Shown here in pieces: positions 43,899-52,766 of a stretch of DNA of 64,000 nucleotides (its first letter is position 1; every line of letters begins with the position of its first letter). The notes under the pieces are model-generated. The model was not told the origin of the DNA. It saw only the letters and a program-made list of their open reading frames with translations, and did not search any database. The translations under genes and the position numbers were made by a program. Source of the stretch: Streptomyces solicavernae. GTDB lineage: Bacteria; Actinomycetota; Actinomycetes; Streptomycetales; Streptomycetaceae. The DNA lies in the NCBI RefSeq assembly GCF_029968095.1, contig NZ_JASCIR010000006.1:186001-250000 (forward strand), written 5' to 3'.

Positions 43899-46800
43899 AT
43901 GAGCCTGCACGGTCTGCTCGACACGGTCGTCAAGGACGCCGCACTCACCGAAGCGGTGAACGCCGCCACCGACGGCCGGCGCAACCACGTCGACCTGGTC
44001 GGCCCGCCCGCCGCCCGCCCCTTCGCGGTCGCCGCGCTCGCGCGGGAGGCGAAGCGGCCGGTGCTCGCCGTGACCGCCACCGGCCGCGAGGCCGAGGACC
44101 TGGCGGCGGCGCTGCGCTCGCTGCTCGACCCGAGCGGGGTCGTGGAGTACCCGTCGTGGGAGACGCTGCCGCACGAGCGGCTCAGCCCGCGCAGCGACAC
44201 CGTGGGCCGCCGCCTCGCCGTCCTGCGCCGCCTCGCCCACCCGAGCACCGACGACCCGGAGACCGGCCCGGTCTCCGTCGTCGTGGCCCCCGTGCGTTCC
44301 GTGCTGCAGCCGCAGGTCAAGGGGCTCGGCGACCTGGAGCCGGTGAGCCTGAAGCAGGGCTGGTCCGTCGACCTGAACGACACCGTCGAAGCGCTCGCGG
44401 CCGCCGCGTACGCCCGGGTCGAACTGGTCGAGAAGCGCGGCGAGTTCGCGGTCCGCGGCGGCATCCTCGACGTGTTCCCGCCGACCGAGGAACACCCGCT
44501 GCGGATCGAGTTCTGGGGCGACGACGTCGAGGAGATCCGCTACTTCAAGGTCGCCGACCAGCGGTCCCTGGAGATCGCCGAGCACGGCCTGTGGGCGCCG
44601 CCCTGCCGCGAGCTGCTGCTCACCGAGGACGTACGGGAGCGGGCCGCGGACCTCGCCGAACGCCACCCCGAGCTGGGCGAACTGCTCGGCAAGATCGCCG
44701 AGGGCATCGCCGTGGAGGGCATGGAATCCCTTGCCCCGGTCCTGGTGGACGACATGGAGCTGCTGCTCGACGTCCTGCCGTCGAACGCCATGGCGGTGGT
44801 GTGCGACCCGGAGCGGGTGCGGACGCGCGCCGCCGACCTGGTCGCCACGTCGCAGGAGTTCCTGCAGGCCAGCTGGGCCGCGACCGCCGGGGGAGGGGAG
44901 GCGCCGATCGACGTGGGCGCGGCCTCGCTGTGGGGCATCGCGGACGTCCGGGACCGGGCGCGCGAGCTCGGCATGATGTGGTGGTCGGTGTCCCCCTTCG
45001 CCGCCGACGAAGAGCTGGACCCCGAGGACGGCGACACCCTCAAGCTCGGCATGCACGCCCCCGAGACGTACCGCGGCGACACCGCCCGCGCCCTCGCCGA
45101 CACCAAGGGCTGGCTGGCCGACGGCTGGCGCACGGTGTACGTGACGGAGGGCCACGGCCCGGCCGCCCGTACCGTCGAGGTGCTCGGCGGCGAGGGCATC
45201 GCCGCCCGCCTCGATGCGGACCTGGCGGAGATCTCCCCGTCCGTGGTGCACGTGGCCTGCGGCTCCGTCGAGTACGGCTTCGTGGACGAGGCGCTGAAGC
45301 TCGCCGTGCTCACCGAGACCGACCTGACCGGACAGAAGGCCGCCGGCAAGGACGGGCAGCGGATGCCGGCCAGGCGCCGCAAGACCATCGACCCGCTCAC
45401 CCTCGAATCCGGCGACTACATCGTGCACGAGCAGCACGGCGTGGGCCGCTACATCGAGATGGTGCAGCGCGTGGTGCAGGGCGCGACCCGCGAGTACCTG
45501 GTCGTCGAGTACGCCCCGGCCAAGCGCGGCCAGCCCGGCGACCGCCTGTACATCCCCACCGACCAGCTGGAGCAGATCACCAAGTACGTCGGCGGCGAGG
45601 CCCCCACCCTGCACCGGCTGGGCGGCGCCGACTGGACGAAGACCAAGGCCCGCGCGAAGAAGGCCGTCAAGGAGATCGCCGCCGACCTCATCAAGTTGTA
45701 CTCCGCGCGAATGGCGGCCCCCGGCCACACCTTCGGCCCGGACACGCCGTGGCAGCGCGAGCTGGAGGACGCCTTCCCGTACGCGGAGACCCCGGACCAG
45801 CTGACGACGATCGCCGAGGTCAAGGAGGACATGGAGAAGTCGGTCCCGATGGACCGGCTGATCTGCGGCGACGTCGGCTACGGCAAGACGGAGATCGCGG
45901 TCCGCGCGGCGTTCAAGGCGGTCCAGGACGGCAAGCAGGTCGCCGTCCTCGTCCCGACGACTCTTCTCGTGCAGCAGCACTTCGGCACGTTCACCGAGCG
46001 GTACGGCCAATTCCCCGTCAGCGTAAAGGCGCTGAGCCGCTTCCAGACCGACACCGAGTCCAAGGCGACCCTGGAAGGGCTGAAGGGCGGCGCGGTCGAC
46101 ATCGTCATCGGCACGCACCGCCTGTTCTCCTCCGAGACCAAGTTCAAGGACCTGGGCCTGGTCATCGTCGACGAGGAGCAGCGCTTCGGCGTCGAGCACA
46201 AGGAGCAGCTGAAGAAGCTCCGCGCGAACGTCGACGTCCTGACGATGTCGGCCACGCCCATCCCCCGTACGCTCGAAATGGCCGTGACCGGCATCCGCGA
46301 GATGTCGACCATCACGACCCCGCCGGAGGAACGGCACCCGGTCCTGACCTTCGTCGGCCCGTACGAGGAGAAGCAGATCGGCGCGGCCCTCCGCCGCGAA
46401 CTCCTGCGCGAGGGCCAGGTCTTCTACATCCACAACCGGGTGGAGTCCATCGACCGGGCGGCGGCCCGCCTCCGGGACATCGTGCCGGAGGCGCGGATCG
46501 CGACGGCCCACGGCCAGATGTCCGAACAGGCCCTGGAGCAAGTGGTGGTGGACTTCTGGGAGAAGAAGTACGACGTGCTCGTCTCCACCACGATCGTCGA
46601 GTCCGGCATCGACATCTCCAACGCCAACACCCTGATCGTCGAGCGCGGCGACAACTTCGGCCTCTCCCAGCTGCACCAGCTGCGCGGCCGCGTGGGCCGT
46701 GGCCGCGAGCGCGGCTACGCGTACTTCCTCTACCCGCCGGAGAAGCCCCTCACCGAGACCGCCCACGAACGCCTCGCCACGATCGCCCAGCACACCGAGA

Positions 46801-47438
46801 TGGGCGCGGGCATGTACGTGGCGATGAAGGACCTGGAGATCCGCGGCGCCGGAAACCTCCTGGGCGGCGAGCAGTCGGGCCACATCGCGGGCGTCGGCTT
46901 CGACCTGTACGTCCGGATGGTCGGCGAGGCGGTGGCGGACTACCGGGCCTCGCTCGAAGGCGGCGTGGAGGAGGAGCCGCCGCTTGAGGTCAAGATCGAG
47001 CTCCCGGTCGACGCGCACGTCCCGCACGACTACGCCCCCGGCGAGCGCCTCCGCCTGGCGGCCTACCGCGCCATCGCCTCGGCGGGCTCCGAGGAGGACA
47101 TCAAGGCCGTACGCGAGGAACTTGTCGACCGCTACGGCAAGTTGCCGGAACCGGTGGAGAACCTGCTCCTGGTCGCGGGCCTGCGCATGCTCGCCCGCGC
47201 CTGCGAGGTCGGCGAGATCGTGCTCCAGGGCAACAACATCCGCTTCGCGCCGGTGGAGCTGCGCGAGTCCCAGGAGCTCCGCCTCAAGCGGCTCTACCCG
47301 GGCACGGTCGTCAAGCCCACGGGCCGGCAACTCCTCGTCCCCCGCCCGAAGACGGCGAAGGTCGGCGGCAAGCCGGTGGTCGGACGTGAACTCCTGGCGT
47401 GGGTGGGTGAGTTCCTGACGTCGATCCTCGGCTCGTGA
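43899..47438 (+). CDS. mfd: Transcription-repair coupling factor Mfd
   Basis: A 1179-residue DNA translocase that removes stalled RNA polymerase and recruits UvrA. The UvrB-like N-part (to ~340) includes VEYPSWETLPHERLSPRSDTVGRRLAVL and FAVRGGILDVFPPTEEHPLRIEFWGDD. The RNA-polymerase-binding domain has DYIVHEQHGVGRY (~507). Helicase motifs: ICGDVGYGKTEIAVRAAF (Walker A), LVIVDEEQRFGVEHKEQLK (motif II), LTMSATPIPRTL, and the TRG region GRVGRGRERGYAYFLYPP. The TRCF domain ends the protein. It is complete. The order mfd-mazG is conserved with mycobacteria, here interrupted by four extra genes. Confidence 0.96.
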   Translation: MSLHGLLDTVVKDAALTEAVNAATDGRRNHVDLVGPPAARPFAVAALAREAKRPVLAVTATGREAEDLAAALRSLLDPSGVVEYPSWETLPHERLSPRSDTVGRRLAVLRRLAHPSTDDPETGPVSVVVAPVRSVLQPQVKGLGDLEPVSLKQGWSVDLNDTVEALAAAAYARVELVEKRGEFAVRGGILDVFPPTEEHPLRIEFWGDDVEEIRYFKVADQRSLEIAEHGLWAPPCRELLLTEDVRERAADLAERHPELGELLGKIAEGIAVEGMESLAPVLVDDMELLLDVLPSNAMAVVCDPERVRTRAADLVATSQEFLQASWAATAGGGEAPIDVGAASLWGIADVRDRARELGMMWWSVSPFAADEELDPEDGDTLKLGMHAPETYRGDTARALADTKGWLADGWRTVYVTEGHGPAARTVEVLGGEGIAARLDADLAEISPSVVHVACGSVEYGFVDEALKLAVLTETDLTGQKAAGKDGQRMPARRRKTIDPLTLESGDYIVHEQHGVGRYIEMVQRVVQGATREYLVVEYAPAKRGQPGDRLYIPTDQLEQITKYVGGEAPTLHRLGGADWTKTKARAKKAVKEIAADLIKLYSARMAAPGHTFGPDTPWQRELEDAFPYAETPDQLTTIAEVKEDMEKSVPMDRLICGDVGYGKTEIAVRAAFKAVQDGKQVAVLVPTTLLVQQHFGTFTERYGQFPVSVKALSRFQTDTESKATLEGLKGGAVDIVIGTHRLFSSETKFKDLGLVIVDEEQRFGVEHKEQLKKLRANVDVLTMSATPIPRTLEMAVTGIREMSTITTPPEERHPVLTFVGPYEEKQIGAALRRELLREGQVFYIHNRVESIDRAAARLRDIVPEARIATAHGQMSEQALEQVVVDFWEKKYDVLVSTTIVESGIDISNANTLIVERGDNFGLSQLHQLRGRVGRGRERGYAYFLYPPEKPLTETAHERLATIAQHTEMGAGMYVAMKDLEIRGAGNLLGGEQSGHIAGVGFDLYVRMVGEAVADYRASLEGGVEEEPPLEVKIELPVDAHVPHDYAPGERLRLAAYRAIASAGSEEDIKAVREELVDRYGKLPEPVENLLLVAGLRMLARACEVGEIVLQGNNIRFAPVELRESQELRLKRLYPGTVVKPTGRQLLVPRPKTAKVGGKPVVGRELLAWVGEFLTSILGS

Positions 47439-47442
47439 CGGC

Positions 47443-47667
47443 TCACTCGGCCGGGGTGCACGCCTGCGCGATCGACAGGCTGTTCTCGTAGAGGTGGTGC
47501 CGGGTGATCCGGCCGTCCTCAACGCTGAGCCGCAACGCGAACGGCCCGCCGAAGGCCTTCCCCGTGGCCCGTACGACCCCGGAGAGGCGCCCGACGACCC
47601 CGGCGTCCGCCCCGTCGACGATCAGCGCGTCCACGGAGGCCTGCTGGCCCTCGACGTACGCACCCAA
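47443..47667 (-). pseudogene. NTF2/SnoaL-like remnant, N-terminal part missing
   Basis: 74 codons matching only the C-terminal half of a SnoaL/NTF2-like fold (GRLSGVVRATGKAFGGPFALRLSVEDGRITRHHLYENSLSIAQ). Full-length members are about 120-130 residues. The open frame continues upstream on its strand without a convincing start or ribosome site, and the residues there do not look like the missing half. A decayed gene is the best reading; a short protein starting at TTG 47667 is the alternative. Confidence 0.5.
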
Positions 47668-47803
47668 CTCAACACCCTGAGCGGCACATTCGCACCCCGT
47701 CGACCGCGGCCGGATCCACCCTGCCGGGGGGTGGGGGAGGGGGCGATTACCCGGGAGGTAAGGGGCCGTCGTAATTCGGTACCGTCCCGGTCGGACGCCC
47801 CGC

Positions 47804-47809
47804 TAGCGT
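47804..47809 (+). promoter_or_regulatory. -10 box TAGCGT of a probably leaderless GNAT transcript
   Basis: TAGCGT lies 7 bases before the ATG at 47817 and no ribosome site is present. Confidence 0.4.
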
Positions 47810-47816
47810 GCGCCGC

Positions 47817-48590
47817 ATGGACGCCGAGAAGCCCCGCGCCGCCCGCAGCGACCTGACGATCAGCACGCTCGCCGAGCGGCCCGAACTGGCCGACGCCTTC
47901 TGGGTGTTGGGTGACGCCTGGCCGCGGTTCGTCACCGAGGACCCGGTCGGATGGATCCTCTGGGGCCGCATCGTGTCCGAGCTGCCGGAGTACGTGCTGG
48001 TCGCCACCGATGCGCGCGGTGAACTCGTCGCCCGCGCGCTCAGCGTGCCCTTCGCCCTGGACGCCAAGGGCCGCGGCGCCCTGCCCGACGGCGGCTGGGA
48101 CCGCGTCCTCATGTGGGCGTTCTCCGACCGCAGGCACGGCACCGCGCCCGACACCGTCAGCGCCATCGAGATCACCGTCGCACCCGGCGCCCAGGGCGGC
48201 GGTCTCTCGTACGCGATGCTCGACGCCATGGCCGCGGGCGCCCGCGCGCGTGGCTTCGGGACGCTCGTCGCGCCGGTCCGGCCCAGCGCCAAGCACCTCG
48301 AACCGCGCACGCCCATGGAGGAGTACGCGCGCCGGCTGCGCCGCGACGGGCTGCCGCACGACCCCTGGCTGCGCGTCCACGTCCGCTTCGGCGGCGTCGT
48401 CGAGTCGGTGGCCCGCACCTCCATGACTGTCTCCGGCACCCTGGAGGAGTGGCGTACGTGGACGGGCCTGCCCTTCGACGCGGCCGGTGAGGTCGAGGTG
48501 CCCCGGGCGCTGGTGCCGGTGCACTGCGCTGCGGACCAGGGTTACGCCGTGTATGTCGAGCCCAATGTGTGGGTCCGGCACACGCTTTGA
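47817..48590 (+). CDS. GNAT-family N-acetyltransferase-like protein
   Basis: A 257-residue protein. The central AIEITVAPGAQGGGLSYAMLDAMAAGARARGFGTLVAPVRPSAK fits the GNAT acetyl-CoA loop (Q/R-x-x-G-x-G/A equivalent QGGGLSYAML), and the surrounding beta-strands fit the fold. A Trp-rich N-part (DAFWVLGDAWPRF, GWILWG) may form the acceptor site. The substrate is unknown. The ATG at 47817 is chosen over GTG 47808 because the -10-like TAGCGT overlaps the latter. Confidence 0.8.
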   Translation: MDAEKPRAARSDLTISTLAERPELADAFWVLGDAWPRFVTEDPVGWILWGRIVSELPEYVLVATDARGELVARALSVPFALDAKGRGALPDGGWDRVLMWAFSDRRHGTAPDTVSAIEITVAPGAQGGGLSYAMLDAMAAGARARGFGTLVAPVRPSAKHLEPRTPMEEYARRLRRDGLPHDPWLRVHVRFGGVVESVARTSMTVSGTLEEWRTWTGLPFDAAGEVEVPRALVPVHCAADQGYAVYVEPNVWVRHTL

Positions 48591-48717
48591 GCCGTCGGAC
48601 GGGCACGCTCCGCGTACGCGGCTCGGGCGCCCAGCCGGGCAACTCAGGTCCGGCTGTCGGTTCTGGGGGCTAGTCTCGACCTTGCACACGCCCGTTCGGT
48701 TTCCAGGAGCAGCCCCC

Positions 48718-49371
48718 ATGCACGGCCACGGCTATGCACCGCCGCCACAGCGCCCCTCGTCCGCGCAGCTCGTCGGGTTGCGCGTGCTTTTCGTGACGTT
48801 GGCGCTGATGTCCTGCGGCTTCCTCTCCTGGGTCCCGCTGCTGCGCCTCGCCATCGTCACGCGCGCGGTGCGGGACTGGTGGCTGTTCGCCGGGTCGATC
48901 TTCCTCGTCTTCGCCTCCGTCATGCTGATCGGGGACGACAGCACGGCCGACCTCGACACCGTCCAGGAGAACCTGGGCCTGATGCTCCTGCTCGGCGGTC
49001 TCGTCGCCGCCGTCACGTACTACCTCATCGCGGAGATCCGTCACTTCGCGAAGCAGCCGTCGTACGCCGCCCCGTTCGCACCGCCCCAGGGCCCGCCCGT
49101 CCAGGGCCAGTACGGGTACCCGGCGCAGCCCAACCCCGCCCAGGAGCCGACCCGCCCCACCGGCCTGCCGCAGCCCGGGCCCGGTCAAACGCCCGGCGCC
49201 GCCGCCCCGCAGCACCCCGCGCCCGCCCGCATCGACCAGGTCAGAGCCGAACTTGACGAGCTGAGCAGCCTGTTGCGCCAGGACGGAACCCAGCAGGACG
49301 GAACCCAGCAGGACGGAACCCAGCAGGACGGAACCCAGCAGGACGGCCGCGCTGAGGGCGAGCGCCGGTGA
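48718..49371 (+). CDS. Membrane protein with DGTQQ repeat tail
   Basis: A 217-residue protein with three hydrophobic segments (about 18-45, 56-74 and 88-108), then a Pro/Gln-rich cytoplasmic tail (YGYPAQPNPAQEPTRP). Near the C-terminus RIDQVRAELDELSSLLRQ is followed by four DGTQQ repeats encoded by a 15-base tandem repeat. The stop overlaps the GTG of the Ser/Thr kinase gene, so the two are cotranslated; the protein may be its membrane partner or substrate. The ATG at 48718 follows CAGGAGC. Confidence 0.8.
   Translation: MHGHGYAPPPQRPSSAQLVGLRVLFVTLALMSCGFLSWVPLLRLAIVTRAVRDWWLFAGSIFLVFASVMLIGDDSTADLDTVQENLGLMLLLGGLVAAVTYYLIAEIRHFAKQPSYAAPFAPPQGPPVQGQYGYPAQPNPAQEPTRPTGLPQPGPGQTPGAAAPQHPAPARIDQVRAELDELSSLLRQDGTQQDGTQQDGTQQDGTQQDGRAEGERR
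49279..49346 (+). repeat. 15-bp in-frame tandem repeat (DGTQQ)
   Basis: About 4.5 nearly identical copies of CAGGACGGAACCCAG near the 3' end of the membrane protein gene. The copies are identical at DNA level, which suggests recent expansion and a copy number that can vary. Confidence 0.85.
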
Positions 49372-50906
49372 GCGGACGCCTGATCTCCGGCCGGTACGAA
49401 CTCGCCCAGCAGATCGGCCAGGGCGGCATGGGCCAGGTCTGGACGGCCTACGACCAGCGCCTCGACCGCCGCGTCGCCGTCAAGCTACTCCGCCCCGACC
49501 GGGTCGCCGGCGGGGAGGCCGAGGAGCTGCGCCGCCGCTTCGTGCGCGAGTGCCGCGTCACCGCCCAGGTCGACCACCCCGGCCTGGTCACGGTCCACGA
49601 CGCGGGCAGCGAAGGCGACGACCTGTTCCTCGTCATGCAGCACGTCGACGGCACCGACCTCGCCGACCACATCGAGCGGCACACGCCCTACCCCTGGCCG
49701 TGGGCCGTCGCCGTCGCCGCGCAACTGTGCGCCGTGCTCTGCTCGGTGCACGCCGTGCCGATCGTGCACCGCGACCTCAAGCCGCGGAACGTGATGGTGA
49801 AACCGGACGGCACGCTCACCGTCCTCGACCTCGGCGTCGCCTCCGTCATGGACACCGACTCCACCCGCCTCACCCACACCGGCTCGCCCATCGGCAGCCC
49901 GGCGTACATGGCCCCCGAACAGGCCATGGGCGGCGCCGTCGGCCCGTACACCGACCTGTACGCACTGGGCATCCTGCTCTACGAACTCCTCAGCGGGAAC
50001 GTCCCGTTCGACGGCGCCACCGTCCTCGGTGTCCTCCACAGCCACCTCTACGAAGCGCCGGTCCCCGTCCGCAGCAAGCGCCCCGAGATCCCCGAACAGC
50101 TCGAAGCGCTCGTGACGCGGCTGCTCGCCAAGGAGCCGAAGGAACGCCCGGACTCCGCGCAGGAGGTCTTCGAGGCGCTGGCCCCGCTCCTGCCCGCGCG
50201 CGGCACCCCCACCGGCATGCTCGACCCCACCCGCCCCTTCCTGCGCCCCGGCGCCCCCTGGCCCGACCGCGCCGGCACGCCCGCACCCGTACCGGTCCCG
50301 CCGCGCCCCGCCGCCCCGCCCTCGGCCGCGGGCACCTCGCAGATCGCCCGCGCCGTCGACGACGTGAAGCGGCTGCTCGGCGAGGGCCGCGTCACCCAGG
50401 CCGTCGACCTCCTCGGCGCGATCCTGCCCACCGCCGAGGCCCAGCACGGCCCCCGCTCCACCGTCGTACGCACGCTCCGCAAGCAGTACGCGGCCACGCT
50501 CATGGACGACGGCCAGTTCCGCCGCGCCCTGCCCGAGCTGCGCCGCCTCGCCGACGAACGCAGCGCCGAGGCGGGCAAGGCCGACCCGGCCTCGCTGCAG
50601 TTCCGGTACGAGATGGCGCAGTGCCTGGAACAGCTCGGCGAACCGGCCGCGGCGCTCGCCGAGTACCGCTCGCTGCTGCCGTTCCACGAGAACCAGTACG
50701 TGGCCAGCACGGTCGGCGACCCCGGCAAGGCGCTCGAACTGCGCCGCCGCATCGGCCAGTTGCTGCTCGCCCTCGGCGACCGCGCGGGCGCCCACGACAC
50801 CCTGGCCCGCCTCCTGTACGACGCGGAGCGGGTGCACGGGCCAGGCCATCCGCTGCCCGGCGAGATCCGCCGCACCCTGCACTGGCTCGGGCAGGTGCGC
50901 GGCTGA
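49368..50906 (+). CDS. Soluble Ser/Thr protein kinase with helical-repeat C-terminus
   Basis: A 512-residue kinase. The kinase domain (10-275) has GQGGMGQVW (P-loop), AVKLLRP (Lys ~39), HRDLKPRNVMV (catalytic Asp ~139), LDLGVAS (DLG in place of DFG), and GSPAYMAPEQ. A Pro-rich linker (~280-325) leads to a TPR-like helical domain (AVDDVKRLLGEGRVTQAVDLLGAILPTAEAQHGP ... LEQLGEPAAALAEYRSLLPFHE). No membrane helix or PASTA repeat is present, so it differs from PknB-type kinases. Its GTG overlaps the stop of the membrane protein gene. Targets are unknown. Confidence 0.92.
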   Translation: MSGRLISGRYELAQQIGQGGMGQVWTAYDQRLDRRVAVKLLRPDRVAGGEAEELRRRFVRECRVTAQVDHPGLVTVHDAGSEGDDLFLVMQHVDGTDLADHIERHTPYPWPWAVAVAAQLCAVLCSVHAVPIVHRDLKPRNVMVKPDGTLTVLDLGVASVMDTDSTRLTHTGSPIGSPAYMAPEQAMGGAVGPYTDLYALGILLYELLSGNVPFDGATVLGVLHSHLYEAPVPVRSKRPEIPEQLEALVTRLLAKEPKERPDSAQEVFEALAPLLPARGTPTGMLDPTRPFLRPGAPWPDRAGTPAPVPVPPRPAAPPSAAGTSQIARAVDDVKRLLGEGRVTQAVDLLGAILPTAEAQHGPRSTVVRTLRKQYAATLMDDGQFRRALPELRRLADERSAEAGKADPASLQFRYEMAQCLEQLGEPAAALAEYRSLLPFHENQYVASTVGDPGKALELRRRIGQLLLALGDRAGAHDTLARLLYDAERVHGPGHPLPGEIRRTLHWLGQVRG

Positions 50907-51057
50907 ACCCCGGCCCGGCCTCCGGGCGTACCCGGAACTCTCCCCGAATCGTTGGTCGAATCAGTGGCCGAACCCCCGGCCACTGCCTAACATCGATCAA
51001 CGCAAGGCCCTTGTGCAACGAAGCACAAGCTCGCCGTCACGCCGCCGGGAGGCCCTC

Positions 51058-51699
51058 TTGCACCGCCGCCGTCGCACCGCGCTCGCCCTCTCTGCCGCCG
51101 CCCTGGTCGCGGCCCCGCTCCTGACCGCCTGCGGCGACGAGGCACACCCAGGCGCCGCGGCCGTGGTCGGCGGCGAGCGCATCACGGTCGCCCAACTCCA
51201 GTCCCGCGTACAGGAAGTGCGGGCGGCGCAGCGGTCGGCCACCGAGGAGTCCGGGCAGTACGCCCAGGCCGTGGAGAAGACCGGCGGCCTCACCCGCGAC
51301 ACCCTGCAGTCCCTGGTCCTCGACCGCGTCCTGCACCGCGCGGCCACCGACGCCGGGGTGCAGGTGAGCCGCAAGGAGGTGCAGGGCCTGCGCGGCAACC
51401 TGGAGAAGCAGGCGGGCGGCGCGGAGGCGCTGGAGGCGGGGTGGCTGCGGCAGTACAACATCCCGGCGTCCCGCATCGACGACAGCCTCCGTACGGAGAT
51501 CGAGGCCCAGAAGCTCTACAGCGAGCTGGGCGCCGACCCCAACACGGCCCAGGGCCAGGCCACGTTCTGGAAGGCCCTCGCCAAGGCGTCGGGGGCCCTG
51601 AACATCGACCTCAACCCGCGGTACGGGACGTGGGACGTGGAGAAGAGCCGGCGGGTGGACGCGAAGCCGCCGTGGGTGCGGAACGTGTCGGACGCGTAG
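51058..51699 (+). CDS. SurA N-terminal-domain lipoprotein
   Basis: A 213-residue secreted lipoprotein. The signal (MHRRRRTALALSAAALVAAP) ends in the lipobox LLTAC, so the mature Cys is lipidated. The rest (AAAVVGGERITVAQLQSRVQEV and following helices) matches the SurA_N chaperone-like domain; no PPIase domain is present. TTG 51058 has GGGAGG 5 bases upstream and gives a normal signal length; GTG 51013 would add 15 Ser/Arg-rich residues. It lies before mazG, as lipoprotein genes often do here. Confidence 0.85.
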   Translation: MHRRRRTALALSAAALVAAPLLTACGDEAHPGAAAVVGGERITVAQLQSRVQEVRAAQRSATEESGQYAQAVEKTGGLTRDTLQSLVLDRVLHRAATDAGVQVSRKEVQGLRGNLEKQAGGAEALEAGWLRQYNIPASRIDDSLRTEIEAQKLYSELGADPNTAQGQATFWKALAKASGALNIDLNPRYGTWDVEKSRRVDAKPPWVRNVSDA

Positions 51700-51767
51700 G
51701 CGTAGGCCACCGCAGGGGGCTCCGCCCCCGGAGAAGACCACCCGCGCCCACCCCACACCCCACGGGT

Positions 51768-51773
51768 TAGGTT
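51768..51773 (+). promoter_or_regulatory. -10 box TAGGTT of a leaderless mazG transcript
   Basis: GGGTTAGGTTCGG is a good Streptomyces -10 region, and the GTG of mazG lies only 6 bases after it. Transcription probably starts at or next to the start codon. Confidence 0.5.
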
Positions 51774-51779
51774 CGGGGT

Positions 51780-52766
51780 GTGAACCCCGAACACGCCTCG
51801 GCGAGCCCCGGCCGCATCGTCCTCCTCACCACCTCGCACCGTGTCGCCCCCGGCCTCCTCTCCTGGCCGGCCTGGAAGGCCCTGCACGACGCGGACCAGG
51901 TGGTGTGCGCAGACCCCGCGCACCCCCAGCTCCCGTACCTCCGGGACGCCGGCGTCACCGTCGACGAGGCCGCCCCCGCCGCCGAGGAGCTGGTCGACGC
52001 CTGCGCGGGCGGCCGCACCGTGGTCGTCGTCGCCACCGGCGAGGGTGAGCCGCGCCTGACCGACGGCCTCGCCCGGCTCGCAGGGTCGGGGCGGATCACG
52101 ATGCCGGACCTGGAGCTGCTGCCCGCCTCGTACGACCTGCCCGGCGCGCGCCTGATCGACCTCGTGCAGGTCATGGACCGGATCAGGCGGGAGTGCCCCT
52201 GGTCCTCGCAGCAGACGCACAAGGGCCTCGCCAAGTACGGCATCGAGGAGGCGTACGAACTCGTCGAGGCCATCGAGGACGGCGACCGCGCCGAACTGCG
52301 CGAGGAGCTGGGGGACGTCCTCCTCCAGGTCGTCTTCCACGCCCGCATCGCCGAGGAGGCCGACCCCGGGGAAGAGGGCGAGCCGTTCTCGATCGACGAC
52401 GTGGCCGGCACCATCGTCGCCAAGCTGATCCACCGCCACCCGCATGTCTTCGGCGACGACTCCGCCGAGACCCCGGAGGACGTCAAGGCGCACTGGCTGC
52501 GCACCAAGGCCGAGGAGAAGCAGCGCGACTCCGTCACCGACGGCGTCCCGCTCGGCCAGCCCGGCCTGGCGCTCGCCGCGAAGCTCGCGTCCCGTACGCG
52601 GACGGCGGGCCTTGACGTGGAGCTGCCCGCAGGGGAAGGCGTCGGCTACGAGCTGCTTGCCCTCGCCGTGCGCGCCGAGGCCGCCGGCACCGACCCGGAG
52701 GCCGCCCTGCGCGCCGCCGCCCGTGCCTACCGCGATGCGATCCGCGCGGCGGAGGGCCACGCGTGA
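51780..52766 (+). CDS. mazG: Nucleoside triphosphate pyrophosphohydrolase MazG
   Basis: A 328-residue protein. The N-terminal third (RIVLLTTSHRVAPGLLSWPAWKALHDADQVVC ... VVVVATGEGEPRLTDGLARLAG) resembles the precorrin-methyltransferase-like domain fused to actinobacterial MazG. The MazG block follows: LIDLVQVMDRIRRECPWSSQQTH, GIEEAYELVEAIEDGDRAELREELGDVLLQVVFHARIAEE (metal EEAYE and EELGD motifs, ~155-185), IHRHPHVFGD. It hydrolyses NTPs/dNTPs to monophosphates. Its stop overlaps the P450 GTG start (GTGA). Confidence 0.93.
   Translation: MNPEHASASPGRIVLLTTSHRVAPGLLSWPAWKALHDADQVVCADPAHPQLPYLRDAGVTVDEAAPAAEELVDACAGGRTVVVVATGEGEPRLTDGLARLAGSGRITMPDLELLPASYDLPGARLIDLVQVMDRIRRECPWSSQQTHKGLAKYGIEEAYELVEAIEDGDRAELREELGDVLLQVVFHARIAEEADPGEEGEPFSIDDVAGTIVAKLIHRHPHVFGDDSAETPEDVKAHWLRTKAEEKQRDSVTDGVPLGQPGLALAAKLASRTRTAGLDVELPAGEGVGYELLALAVRAEAAGTDPEAALRAAARAYRDAIRAAEGHA

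Noticed and set aside
42249..47522. 1757-codon minus-strand frame spanning DUF2079 and the mfd antisense
   Set aside because: Only the last 475 codons (from 43676) encode a real protein; the rest is the complement of mfd with no motif.
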